From the NCBI GenBank assembly GCA_011109175.1, contig RDEW01000009.1, forward strand, positions 1,514,607 to 1,578,606: a stretch of 64,000 nucleotides of DNA, given 5' to 3'. Position numbers and translations under genes: made by a program. This document shows positions 12,431-23,310 of the stretch, piece by piece. The notes under the pieces were generated by a model. That model was not told where the DNA came from, searched no databases, and saw only the letters and a list, made by a program, of their open reading frames with translations. How positions within the stretch are numbered: the first letter of the stretch is position 1; each line of letters starts with the position of its first letter. The DNA is from Dicyema japonicum (taxonomy: Eukaryota > Dicyemida > Rhombozoa > Dicyemidae).

Positions 12431-12593
12431 TTTAAGGCTGGAATTATTTGGGAAAGAACCCAGATAGTTGGGAAAGAAGCCGTGGTTAGTGTCTGGAAGA
12501 CTCGTATGCGATTGCTTCCTAGGTCGTATCTAAAATGTATGATACATTCCTCTGATACCTGACGGGTTCTTTCCCAAATAATTCAAGCTTTAA
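12431..12593. mobile_element. MITE-like element with about 30-bp inverted repeats
   Basis: The left arm contains GGAATTATTTGGGAAAGAAC and the right arm contains GTTCTTTCCCAAATAATTC. The arms match over about 25 of 30 positions around a roughly 100-bp centre with no coding content. A partial extra copy of GGGAAAGAA lies just inside the left arm. No target duplication could be assigned. Confidence 0.7.
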
Positions 12594-12694
12594 CCCATTA
12601 TGACTTACTCTTCTCAAATTAAAAATGCAGATATTGATGATCATTAGGGCGGAAATAATAGAACATTTTTTTAGGACATTTTAAAAACAAAATA

Positions 12695-14127
12695 CAGTAA
12701 AACCTCTCGAATTCGCCGCATTTTAAAAAAAATATTTTTTTTCATTTTCTTATTTTTATTTTTTTAATTCAAAAAAACTTATAAATGAGAAATTATTATT
12801 TTTTGTGTTGTTGGTCCTAATGAAACGTAATTGCAAGAAATTAAAAAGTTCTAAAAAGCTCCAAAATATAAAATTTATTAAGCAAAATCCAGGATGTTCG
12901 CTCACAAGAGTGTCTGAAATCTTTTCCGGAAAATTCAGACGTGTTATTTCAAGACGATCCTTAAATGACCTGAGGAGCAAAAGGAATGTATCCACCTTGC
13001 TTTTTTTCAGAATTATCTCGGAATCCATATTTGAAGTTTAACGAAATCGACGAGGATACCATTTCGTGGATTGAACTAACGAAAACCAGAGGAGCAATTC
13101 TTAATGACGCGATTATTTCTACAAAGGCGGAAGGCTTTGCAAAAAAATGCCAAATAACTGATTTTAAAGTCACTCGTGGATGGATCGAAAAATTTAAAAG
13201 ACGAAATGGGTTGAAATTAATGAAACTTTATGGAGAATCATCTTCAGAGAATTTCTCAAATTCGGAAGTTAATGAGTTTCTCACTAATATTAGAGAAAAA
13301 ATAAAATTATATGGTCGAGAAAACGTCTATAATGCAGATGAGACTGGATTATTTTATAAAGCTCTTCTATCCAAAAGCATTTGCAGGATGAAGAGACAAG
13401 GGCATAAATTATTGAAGGATCGAATATCGGTAATGCTTTGTTCAAATATGACTAGTACCGATAATCTAACACCACTTATAATTGGAAAATTCAAAAACCC
13501 TATACGCTTTAAAAATTTTAGCTACCAAATATGTATTAAAACATTGAACACGTTATTCAATAAATTCAAATTTCTTGAAATTATCGAAAAAATTGAACTC
13601 TGAAAATCATAAATTGAGGCATGTAAAAAAATAAGCCTTAAGGGTGCTATAATTGGAAAAAGCTAAATAGTACAAAAATAATGAACTGTTTTCGACGTGC
13701 TAAATGGACCGAAGATTTTATTAAAGAAATTAATGACGAGTTTTCGCCTGTAACTTAATCAAAAATTCGTGTCAAGACTGCAAATAAATGATTCAATTCC
13801 AGAAGCTGAGTTTTTTCCCTATACAGAGAATGAAGAGATCCTGGAAAATTTGGATGAAAATGATGGAAAACAAAAGAATGAACAAGTCGTTTTAGACTAT
13901 GATACAATGAATGCTGTCTATATATTGAGGAAGTACTTTAAACAAAAGGATGAAGTTAACTTAAATGGTTTCGATCTCTATGATGATGTTAGTAGAATCA
14001 TCAGAACGAACATTAAAACAAGAATAGCTAATTATTTTAAAGGAAATTAATGTTTTCGTTTTTTAATTAGTCTTTAAAATTAAAAAATGAAAATAATAAA
14101 ATGCCGTTTCTAAAAAAACTCCCCCAT
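12695..14127 (+). mobile_element. Tigger/pogo-like DNA transposon, internally deleted
   Basis: The left end is TA followed by CAGTAAAACCTCTCGAATTC, typical of pogo/Tigger termini. The transposase starts MKRNCKKLKSSKKLQNIKF with a helix-turn-helix, then RRSLNDLRSKRN. After a frameshift a CENP-B-type domain follows (VTRGWIEKFKRRNGLK) and then the first catalytic region NVYNADETGLFYKALLS, DRISVMLCSNMT and PLIIGKFKNP. The segment with the second and third acidic catalytic residues is missing. The frame resumes with MNCFRRAKW and an acidic C-terminal tail, DYDTMNAVYILRKYF. The element cannot be autonomous. Confidence 0.85.
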
Positions 14128-14326
14128 NAAGTACTTTAAACAAAAGGATGAAGTTAACTTAAATGTCTTCAATCTCTATGATGATGTTAGTAGAATCATC
14201 AGAACGAACATTAAAACAAGAATAGCTAATTATTTTAAAGGAAATTAATGTTTTCGTTTTTTAATTAGTCTTTAAAATTAAAAAAATGAAAATAATAAAA
14301 TGCCGTTTCTAAAAAAACTCCCCCAT
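13931..14326. repeat. 198-bp direct duplication around a single N
   Basis: The block beginning AAGTACTTTAAACAAAAGG appears at 13,931-14,127 and again right after the N at 14,128, with a few mismatches and one extra A. A near-identical repeat joined by one N looks like an imperfectly closed assembly gap rather than biology, though a real tandem duplication is not excluded. Confidence 0.85.
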
Positions 14327-14329
14327 CTT

Positions 14330-15345
14330 GTGATAATTGAATTTGGAGGTAATCTCATCAAACATAGCTCTGCGTTACATTGATTCCAAAAGAGAAATTT
14401 TTATTTTCCAATTAAGTCGTTAACTGCGGGATATTTTGACATTAATTTCATTGTACAGTTTTGTAGCAAATTAAAAAACAAGTAATATGAAAATTTTATT
14501 ATTTTCCTTTTTCAGTATCTTGCCAGCCTTTACCATATAAGGAGCCGCATCGCTAATAAATATGTAAAATTTGAAATTTTTAATTGTAGCAAATTAAAAA
14601 ACAAGTAATATGAAAATTTTATTATTTTCCTTTTTCAGTATCTTGCCAGCCTTTACCATATAAGGAGTCGCATCGCTAATAAATATGTCAAATTTGAAAT
14701 TTTTAATAAGAATTTATCAAAAACATCTCTAATTGCTTAAATTATAACATTCGAATTCGAATGTACTGAATTTATTGCTGATTTAACGATGTATAAATTA
14801 TCAGGATTACAAATTGTTTTGACAATAACATTTAAAATTATTTTCCCGTTAATGTTATTTTCATCAATGATCAAATAGAATTGTTTGTTAACAAATGTTT
14901 TCTGTAGTTCAATTAGATGAAGATGATAAAGTTTATGAATATTTTTTCGTAATGCTGTAATAGACGGTACATGATAATTTAACTTAAGGAATAGCTTTTT
15001 ATATAACTATTCCCTAATCTGTGAACTGAAGTATCGACATTCAAAATTGCTTTAACCAAAAAAATTTACAGTTTTTCTTTGTTATCTTCAGAAAAAAAAG
15101 TTGAGTAGTCTCTATACTTTTTTGGAATTTTGTCTGATGTCTTTTTCCATTAAGATGTTGATCTATGTAGTATTGTTTAGATGATTTTACTATCTTAGAG
15201 CATTTTTGGCAAAATATGTATGAGTTTTTGGAAATTGCTTTTTGAAATTTGTTTTTTATTTTTTTCCTGTGTTCTAATAGTTTTAATAATATAGAAAATA
15301 AACCTGTCATTAAATGATGACTGCTAATACACAACAAAAAAACAA
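14330..15345 (-). mobile_element. hAT-like (CGGBP1-type) transposase, N-terminal half
   Basis: The minus strand reads SYIFCQKCSKIVKSSKQYYI with DQHLNGKRH, a CGGBP1-like zinc finger. Broken frames resembling 'NIPL.KL' and the IDE block that precedes a hAT catalytic core follow, then FIFISDAAPYMVKAGKILKK, close to the hAT consensus 'FVTDAAPYMVKA'. The last block lies in a duplicated 123-bp unit. No terminal repeats were identified. Confidence 0.7.
14461..14706. repeat. 123-bp tandem duplication
   Basis: Two adjacent 123-bp units begin TTGTAGCAAATTAAAAAACA and differ at about two positions (for example GCCGCAT versus GTCGCAT). They lie inside the hAT-like transposase frame and duplicate its DAAPYMVKAGK segment. 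Confidence 0.9.
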
Positions 15346-15379
15346 ATTATTATTTTATCATTATTTAAGCACTTCACGA

Positions 15380-16200
15380 GAGCCATACTACTTATGGCCC
15401 ATGTGCAGCAAAAGAACCAACGTGCTGCATCTCTTATATAAAGCAATTCTCGATAATCTCGTAGGCCAAGTAGGTTCTGTTATTTTTTCAGCTGACTTTC
15501 TTGGAACGAGTCTAGTCTCTCCATATCTGTCGATGAGGTCGCCCAAGTTCTAGCGTTATATAAAAGTACGGGGTTTATAAATGAGTTTATGAATGTGTTG
15601 CACACCTCCATCTATGACTCCAGACCGCATCTCGAAAACCACTTTGACTATCTGGTAGGCATTTGTAAGCAGGTTCTTTTATTCGTTCAAGCACAGTGTT
15701 TGCTAAGACTTTGCTTAATGAATTTAATAGTATATGGGTCGCAAATTTTCGCGCGGTCCTCTGGTTTTGTTGATTTTTTGTATGGGGATTAGTAGTCCCG
15801 TACCCAGAGGTAGAGTGCAGTTAGTAGAAAACATTCCATTTAGTAGTATTGCAAAAATGTCATACAGGCAGTGGGGTCCGTATTTTAGTAGTTCGGAATC
15901 TATTTTGTCTGGTCCAGGACTTCTGTTATTCTTGAGTTTTCGGCCGTGATTGGTTTCTTCAGGAGTTTTGGCCTTTCATCAAATGGGTGGATTTCTATGG
16001 TTTTGATGTTGAAAAGCTTCTCAAAGTGAGCCGCGATAGCTTCAGTTTGTTCTTCGGTGTTCAGTATCAGCTTACCGTTCTCGTCTTATATGGTTAGTCG
16101 ACTTGGTTTGTTCGCCGCAGCGACGTACCCATGTGCGTTGTCTTTCACTTTGTTTACCTCTTCTATACAGGAGTGTCCTTTATAGGACTTTTTCTTAGAA
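15380..16200 (-). mobile_element. RTE/BovB-like LINE reverse transcriptase remnant
   Basis: The minus strand reads RSPGPDRIDSELLKYGP, LNGMFSTNCTLP, LRPIYLLNSLSKVLANTVLE, LPDSQSGFRDA, then VLLYNARTWATSSTDMERLD and LLGLRDYREL. These blocks fit an RTE-like enzyme from before motif 1 to the post-thumb region, with the catalytic YADD region deleted. Confidence 0.75.
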
Positions 16201-16318
16201 AATTTTTCAAAAAATACACCAGAAGGTTATCGAAAACGGCCAAGCTGGGAATGTGTTTTGCAAATGACATTCATTTCAATAAATAAATAACACCAATTTC
16301 AATAATTAGAAGTTTCGA

Positions 16319-16516
16319 ATGTTGCGGAATTGCACCAAGAGGCAAAGAAGTTCCTTTGATTTTTTGCATTCAAGGCAACAGTCAATTTTAGCCGAAAAAA
16401 AATCTAAAAAGAACAATGTCACATATGTTGAATTAGAGAATGAATATGACGGCATTTCCGATGAAAAGGAAATAATTATCGACGATGTTGAAAATATTGA
16501 TTTAATAAATTTTTGA
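16319..16516 (+). CDS. uncharacterised 65-residue acidic open frame
   Basis: A short ATG frame ends in an acidic tail (DEKEIIIDDVENIDLINF). A similar acidic stretch closes Tigger transposases elsewhere in the window, so this may be a Tigger C-terminal remnant. No motif settles it. Confidence 0.2.
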   Translation: MLRNCTKRQRSSFDFLHSRQQSILAEKKSKKNNVTYVELENEYDGISDEKEIIIDDVENIDLINF

Positions 16517-17290
16517 ACGTCTTTTGTATTCGATTATTTTTTTGGTATTGCTTTTTTTGACATGGGCTTATTAAAACCCATGTAAATGCATCTACAAAGT
16601 AAACATCAAAATAAACAATTTCCACAATATCGTCGATGTAATACTTCTGGAGATCTTGTAGAGCAGATTCAAAGTGTACAGAGAACAATACCGAAGAGAG
16701 TCTCCTTGAGATGTGCTCACTGTTGTCACTATTTCTAGCGAATACAGTTTCCAATACTAAACCTGATCAAGGAAACTTTCCAACACTTCAATGAATTTTC
16801 CTCGACGGACAATTTCGAAAGCTCTGGTGGGTCCAAGAATAGTCTTTGAACATCGGAATCTTTGCTTAATATGACAATCCCACCACCTATGACATCTTAT
16901 TACTTCAGCTGTGTTTTTCCAGTCCTGGAACCACTCTGGCTTTGGTCCAAGTCCCCATCCACTGGCTCTTAGATCCTATTAAGTATGATCAGAGCAAGGA
17001 TCTTCTGCAGGGTATTTAGAAGGATGATAGGACATAAGTTTTCATCGGTCTTGTGGATTTATTTCCTTTCTGGACTGGTATTAGTACTCCCCTTTTCCTA
17101 GCTCTTAAAGACCTTGTTTGCTATTCCGTTATTCAGCAATCTTGTGATTTTCTCTGCAAGATGTCCCGGGCCAAATTTTAACAATTCTTAGGATATGTTG
17201 TCTAATCACAATTTGAGCTTATTCATCGCTCTAAAGAGACCACCTTCGGTAAGATGATCAGTTCCAGTTTGGTGTCTTCTGGGATGAAAT
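16480..17290 (-). mobile_element. LINE reverse transcriptase N-terminal remnant
   Basis: The minus strand reads LDNISxELLKFGPGHLAEKI, GSTNTSPERK, LCPIILLNTLQKILALIILN and LDQSQSGFRTGKTQ. This is the region just before the palm of an RTE/CR1-like enzyme. It is frameshifted and truncated, and a distinct copy from the one at 15.4-16.2 kb. Confidence 0.7.
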
Positions 17291-17355
17291 CCGATTTCTA
17301 TCCTTTCAAAAAAAACAGTTGTTCAAAGTAACTATTTATTTGGCAGCATTTCCTA

Positions 17356-17890
17356 TTGTTTTCTATTTCCGTCGTGCAAAAGAAACTTTCTACAATACTA
17401 GGATTAAAATTGGATACTCTCCTGACATTCGGCGAACACGCCAATGACGTTATTACCAAGGTCAGGAAAAGGACCAACATATTGAAAATTTTGTCCCGAT
17501 CACCAATCGGGAGCAACACTTTCTTACTACAGAAAATTTACAGACAATACATACTGCCAGTAATCAATTTCGCATGTCCTTCCTGGAGCTCGATGATTTC
17601 TGAATTGTTTTCTCAAAAATTAGAAGCCGCACAACTGGCTGCCTTGAAAATAAATAATAAGAAAACTGTGAATAACGCATTGAATAAAAAACATCTAAAG
17701 TGGAGAGTGAAGTCATTTCTACAGTGGGCAATGAAAACCGGCTGTCCGCTTTCACTCTATATATGACTATCTAGAAAATGGGGGGGGGTATCTATGGAGA
17801 ATGAGACCGTCCCCGTTTTTACCAATTCTGTTGATCTTCGAGGACCCCGAACGAGAACCCGGAAAACCGGGATCACTTAGTTAGTAGTTA
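17356..17890 (+). mobile_element. LINE-A thumb and 3' end
   Basis: An open frame reads LDTLLTFGEHANDVITKVRK, RTNILKILSRSPIG, IYRQYILPVINFACPSWSSM. After a gap comes the LINE-A end RTRTRKTGIT plus stop. It is one of four plus-strand LINE-A copies in the window. Confidence 0.85.
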
Positions 17891-18180
17891 ACTTTTAACT
17901 TTTTCTAATCCGGTGATCTTGGGGTAAAAAACGAAAAAAAAAACTTCTCTGATTGGTTCTTCCTCGTCGTATCAGAAATGTTGCAGTGTTGGTTTTAAGT
18001 GTTCGACCTCCAACTGTTGTTTCCAACTGGTTGGTGTGATGTTGCATGTTTAAGAGTTTGATTTTCCTCTCGATTGAGCTTCGTTCTTGTTTCAGTTTGG
18101 AAAAAGTTTTCGGATGCACATTATTGTCGGATCTGATCCTTAAATACTTACGCAGATTCAATAGGTATGGCACGTCTGGG
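17890..18180 (-). mobile_element. LINE-E C-terminal fragment
   Basis: The minus-strand frame ends FRFLPQDHRIRKS. The fragment at 56.6-57.1 kb ends LLLLPQDHWVKK in the equivalent place. I infer a shared element family from this pair. No catalytic motif is present. Confidence 0.5.
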
Positions 18181-18825
18181 TGACGCTGACTGTTATTGAG
18201 TTTAGAATCTCCTACAGTTTCGAGTTATGACTTCTCTTGTGGAAGATCCGTTCCTACACTTCTGATTGACTCTGATATACACTCGTCTGATTGACTAATA
18301 CCTTTTCCGCGTCAGCAAAAAACTAAAAACGGCCGATGATCTCGATGAACTAAGAGAACTTGTGAATAAGAGGGGACCAAAAATGAGACTGGAACAAAAG
18401 TGGCCAGGGCGGCACAAAGGAATCTTAATTGACTTTTCGTTTTTATGAAAAAAAATCAAGAGGTGGGAGATTCAGAAATTGGGGATTCGAGAAGATTTAC
18501 TTATGTTTATTCATTTTTTAATTTCCAAGTGAAAAAATGTTGGAAAAGAATAGTCAGTTTCATAACATTTTTATTTCAGCATTTTAACTGTCAACTCACT
18601 TGAAATGATTGACATTTTATTAGTATGGCTCATCAATTATCAATTTTGAAATTCCACTAAAACAGTTAACGTCAATATTGTGAGACAATTTGTAGCCGAA
18701 AAATATATTTCTACCAATCTTGAGAACCACTTTTATAGGAGCAAAGGAGGAACCTTCTTTACACTAATAACGAATAATCTCTGGAATCACCTAAACTGAC
18801 CCTAAAACAACTTAAGAACAATTTA
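18181..18825. other. unassigned spacer
   Basis: No conserved frame was recognised. Confidence 0.35.
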
Positions 18826-19171
18826 TTATAGCACAAAAACTAACAGTTAGCAACTTTTAACTGACCCAGGCTCAGCTTCGGAGAAGGTAGAGGCACTAGA
18901 GATAAAAAATACGCATTTCTTGCAGGACAATTCATCTCAGAACAAATGGCAGTTGAAACGACAGAATAATTGGAAGCAGGTCACTGACGCTGCTAAACAG
19001 GATCGGCAGGAATAATTGGAAGCAGGTCATCGACGCTCATGGCGAAGAAAAACGATAGAGAAAGAAAGGAGGTGGCTCATTGAGTGCATTTCCTTGCAAA
19101 TCGTAAGGGGAAATGCGTTTTCAATTATGAGAGCAGCCAGAAATTGCTAACTGTTAGTTTTTGTGTTATAA
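18826..19171. mobile_element. MITE with 28-bp terminal inverted repeats and TA target site
   Basis: The left end TTATAGCACAAAAACTAACA and its right-end complement match over 28 bp with one mismatch. Both sides are flanked by TA, the target duplication of Tc1/mariner-type elements. The 346-bp interior is non-coding and holds two near copies of AATAATTGGAAGCAGGTCA about 46 bp apart. Confidence 0.85.
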
Positions 19172-19792
19172 TAATATTTTCTTTATAAATAACTAATATT
19201 AATCAGGATCATAAAAATCATAACATTATGAGAATTGCATACAAAAAGTCTCTGTTATTTTAACACCCCAACTAGAAAGTTAAGGCCCTTCCCCACAAAG
19301 ACCATTCACTCCACCGGAAGGCCAATTAACAATAATTACTTATGCATAATCGTATCCATGGAAACGATAATACATAAAGCTTAGTATATCTATGAATCAT
19401 ACTTTCTATCAAACTAAGTTGTTTTAGTGGGAGACTATAGATCACTTGATCTTTGTCTTAATTTTGACGAAAACGGCTAATTTTGGATACAGCAGTAATT
19501 ATTAAAAAAAACCCAATATTTTTACGTGTCACACAAAGACCGATAATTAAAAAATGAATGAGCCGACAAATTTATTTTTAGTAAATGTCCTTGCAAACAA
19601 TACCACGTCGGTTAGATGGGAAACTGCGAACATAAAGGAGGAATAGGGAATAAATCTAAAATTTTAAACATTTATTGAGATTATAAAATAATTATATAAT
19701 TAAAAATAATAATTTGAAACATTATTATTTATTTAAAAAATTATTACAGCAGAATTACAGTTTCAAGAATTTGCGTAATGTAAAACATTCTT
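19172..19792. other. unassigned spacer
   Basis: AT-rich, with no recognised feature. Confidence 0.35.
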
Positions 19793-20041
19793 ATGCCGAC
19801 GAGTCATTTTTTTCACTTGGAAAAGCAAATAAATAATTTTTTAACCCAAGGAATACGTATTATTCCCCCTAATAAGCTAGATCGCTATTTCTTTGTGATG
19901 GAATCTCAAAAAAAGAATAAGGATTCAACAACTGCCTTTTCCTGGACAATTCTAAAGAATTACTCGTTCGCTGCGAAACTGGAAACTTTGCGGAATTTTT
20001 CGAAATATAGTCCCCATATATTTGAATTTCGCAGATTTTAG
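19793..20041 (+). CDS. uncharacterised 82-residue open frame
   Basis: An ATG frame contains TQGIRIIPPNKLDRYFFVME and AKLETLRNFSKYSPHIFEF. It looks protein-like in composition but matches no family I recognise. It could be an exon of a gene whose micro-introns I could not place, or a decayed element. Confidence 0.25.
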   Translation: MPTSHFFHLEKQINNFLTQGIRIIPPNKLDRYFFVMESQKKNKDSTTAFSWTILKNYSFAAKLETLRNFSKYSPHIFEFRRF

Positions 20042-21500
20042 TTCACTCTCTAAATTCACAACCAAGGGAGATATACGAGAGCAACTTAATCTGAAGGATG
20101 TTCCCTTTCAAGGATCTAGGATCTCTGCAGTAATCAAGTTCTCAGACTTTTGTAGGTCGGTATCCTTGAAATATTTATAGATCTCTACGTTGCATCTCTT
20201 ACGGAGCTAAGTACAAAAGCAATTCATTTTATCCCTCCATAAATATAACCCACAAGAACTCAAATACTATAATCGTCCCTTCGGTGATTTTGGGGTCAGT
20301 CTTTTTGCTATTTGAGGGCCTCAAACTTGCTACTTCTACTTGAATGCTCTTACTGTTGGAACAAAAATAGTCTGAAGAGCTATTCTTTCGTGCTTCGTAA
20401 TGAAAAGGGTCTCTTTTCTTGGAGCCTGTACTATCTGGGGGGTAGTCGTAATCAGCTTGGAGCGACAATATTCGCGAAACTGGGGACAAATGTCGAATTT
20501 GGGTTTTGTGGGGATTGTCTCGACCGTTCATTTCTTATTGGGGGAAGCTACAATAATAAATCTTGCTTTATCAAAGTAAAGTTAGATTTTCTATCGTAGG
20601 GAGTCATCAACGCCAAATTAGACGCCAGTCTGACTCTGACCTATCGATGGAATGGTTTGGGTTTCTTTGATTTGTAGAAAATTTAAAACTGAATGGCTTT
20701 GGAACGATAAATCTTGCCAAATTGGAGTGGATGTCTCGGTATGGAGTGAGGATTATTTATGACGTTTAATTTTTGCCGAAATAAGATATTTTCGTTTATG
20801 GTAGTAAATTACATTGGAAGTGACTTCATTGTCATTAAGGTTCCACGTGCCTCACCTGCTCGTGGAGAAACCGGTTACATCTGTGGCGAACTGATCCAAT
20901 CTCCCTTACCAAGCAACTACCAAATAGTTTGTTGTAGCTACGGGAGAAGCGCCAAACCGCCGTTCCCATATTTCTATTCTACTGTAGAACAATATGTTTA
21001 GATAATTATTACTCACATATGTTGTTTCTTGTTATTTGTTTATCCCCGGTGGTAAGCAGGAAATGAATTTCAAAAACGGACGCTCAGAGATCCGCCAGGT
21101 GGTGTGGTGCAGAAGTCGAAGGCGGAAAAGAGAAGAAATGACCTGTCTTGTGGTAAAGGAGCATACCGACGAATCGTTTCCAATTCCGTTCAAATACTCT
21201 TGCAAACCGTATGGTGATTGCAGTGGAGGCTTGCCAAATGGACACTAACTTCCCAGTGTAGGGAAACATTTATTTTTTGTTATTGAACTGAGAACATGAC
21301 ATAAATACATAAAATCAATATATTATTGTCTAAGCGAATTCTTATGATATAAAAGGATTAATCATGATTTTTATGTTAGTCATAAATATCCAGATTTTAT
21401 TAACAGTCTGGGCTTGTTAGCTAGCACCTCCCTGACTTGGTAGGAATCGTTATGTTAATGAATCGAGGAATGAAAGCAGGTCATCCAGAGTGTGCTTAAC
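20042..21500. other. unresolved region with competing short frames
   Basis: Overlapping frames of 70-100 codons occur on both strands (for example about 20,229-20,531 minus, 20,759-21,001 plus, 21,036-21,248 plus). None shows a recognisable motif. The region may be decayed non-LTR element sequence, but this is a guess. Confidence 0.3.
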
Positions 21501-21539
21501 TTATTTCTTTTTGCCTGCATAAGAAGATTTCAGCCTTGT

Positions 21540-21665
21540 TCCGCAGTGATGAATCACTGATGACAGCGTCATTCGTCAATCCAAGAAGCATCGTAGATGG
21601 GGGAACCTTCAACCGTAATGGAGAGCGGTGAGATTCATAAATGGAATCATCTGGATTTTGTCCGA
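21540..21665 (-). mobile_element. tRNA-derived SINE, reverse orientation
   Basis: The segment CCGCAGTGATGAATCACTGA, then GACAGCGTCATTCGTCAA and GCATCGTAGATGG, is the reverse complement of the SINE body at 54.06-54.15 kb. The tRNA-like head is not preserved here. Confidence 0.6.
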
Positions 21666-21846
21666 CGCTTATGACGTCACCCCGGCAGACTATTTATCCA
21701 TAATTAATATAAATTTTAATTTTTATTACAAAATAAAAATATAAAGAAATAATGATATTTAAAAATAATTTAGTTTTTTATACATAATTTATTAAATTAA
21801 CAATTAAATTAATTTCTGTGTATTCAAACTTGCAAAATTCCCTAAA

Positions 21847-22520
21847 ATGTCATTTATTCAGAAAGAACAAAGACGCTCAGCTACAGGATATTCCGAATGT
21901 GTTCAGAGACTCTTCATGTCCCGTTCTAAACTCAAAGCAGTGAGTAGGACATCTGCTCTTCTCTCTGGATTTGCTATGGTATTCGTCATTATTTACTGCA
22001 GGTTGCTCTGGTGGAGACAGGATCAGTAAGCTCCTTTAAGCAACTTCCACTCTCCTTAATAATAGCCTTTACTTTGTGCACTACCGTTCTCGTCTCTGTG
22101 CATATTCTAGCACTCTTAATGAGCACATGCACTCTTCCCTATGTGGAGATGCTCGTGGCCGACATAAACGAAGCCTCCGAGTCTCCAGAATTGTACGGAA
22201 GTTGGTCCGCGATCGAAACGATTGCATGTGAGCAGGATCTGAGGTTTTACATTGACACTGCCTGGGCTCTTTCCACTGGATTCGGCATAATTTTGTTCGC
22301 ATTGGAAGTCATCCTTATTTGTTGGGTCAGGTTTTACTCCGTTAGTTTGGTGGCCGCTGGAGTGGGGACAGTTGCCGTGATTCCTGTAATCATTGGTTTC
22401 TTTGCCTTTGGGATTAATTTCTACTCACGTGTCAAAAACAGACATTTACAAGCGAATGAACGTAGAATCAACGAGCTCGAAGGAATCGTTACCAAGGTCA
22501 ACTTTGACCATCAAATATGA
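21847..22520 (+). CDS. ORAI: ORAI store-operated calcium channel subunit
   Basis: Predicted 216 residues, two exons, one 23-nt GT-AG intron (21,979-22,001). Four membrane segments. The N terminus is short but keeps SRSKLKAVSRTSALLSGFAM, including the arginine equivalent to human R91. Directly after the intron comes VALVE, with Glu49 at the selectivity-filter position (human E106). Helix 2 ends STCTLPYVE, keeping the glutamate equivalent to human E190. The C terminus LQANERRINELEGIV can form the coiled coil that binds STIM. ORAI is the plasma-membrane pore of store-operated calcium entry. The frame is clean. Confidence 0.95.
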
Positions 22521-22889
22521 TTTTATGCATAATTTATAAATTATTTTGATTTGCTGTTACTTGCCACCATTGCACACTTGTGACCATTACGACTCCTTCC
22601 TTGTATTGCCCCACGTGCTCAGATGTTAATCAAGAACTTACAGTTTACCGAAAAGTCTTTTGAAAGAGAATTTAACGTCACAGTCATTTCTTGGTACTCA
22701 TAGGAGGATCACCAAAGTCATTGTGGAAAAGAGGACCCGTAAATGTTTAATATCTTATGCACATAAATTTTTGCTTATTTAATTGTTTAATCAATTTAAA
22801 TCAATATTTTTAATTCACATGATTATCATTGGCGGATCTTAGTCTGTTGACATAAATTACAGCTTATTTTGTAACCCCATTTCTTGTAG

Positions 22890-23165
22890 ATTGCCCTACT
22901 CGAATTTCTGGTCAGCCACTCTGTTCCGATTGAACAATTGAGTGATCCCACCTTCAATTAATTCTTGTACTCTCGTTAGGTGGTCACTAACGACCCCACC
23001 GTCTACCGGAAGTGTCTACTCGAATTTCTGCAGTGGAACTCGATTAGGATATCCTCAAATTAATCTTGATTCCTCTGCATGGATAACTTTTACTTCATGT
23101 CGTTTCCTGGTTCCTTGCAGAAACGCACAAAACCTTAGGTCATTGTTTTGTCAACTCCTCTGAAG
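22890..23165 (-). mobile_element. LINE-A 3' end
   Basis: The minus-strand frame ends DHLTRVQELIEGGIT plus stop, a diverged LINE-A C terminus. The remainder is interrupted. Confidence 0.6.
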
Positions 23166-23169
23166 AAGA

Positions 23170-23310
23170 GTAGCAATCGATTTCTTTTGTGGGAGAAGGT
23201 GCATGATTCCCTCGGAGTGAGGTGATATGTTCAACCTTCGTGGAGGAAAAAGCATGTCCACAGACGGAACATGGGTATTTGATGGTGGGAGGAATTATTT
23301 GATGATAAAA
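23170..23310 (-). mobile_element. C2H2 zinc-finger fragment next to a LINE 3' end
   Basis: The minus strand reads KYPCSVCGHAFSSTKVEHI followed by a further His, a C-X2-C zinc-finger half-motif. It lies directly upstream of the LINE-A C-terminal fragment on the same strand. It may be the C-terminal zinc finger of a LINE or an unrelated remnant. Confidence 0.4.

Noticed and set aside
12640-12660. TGATCATTAGGGCGG as another hAT end
   Set aside because: It resembles the hAT terminus at 7.5 kb, but no partner end or duplication was found, and a Tigger end starts 40 bp away.
22081-22302. Minus-strand open frame inside ORAI
   Set aside because: Shadow of the conserved ORAI coding sequence.
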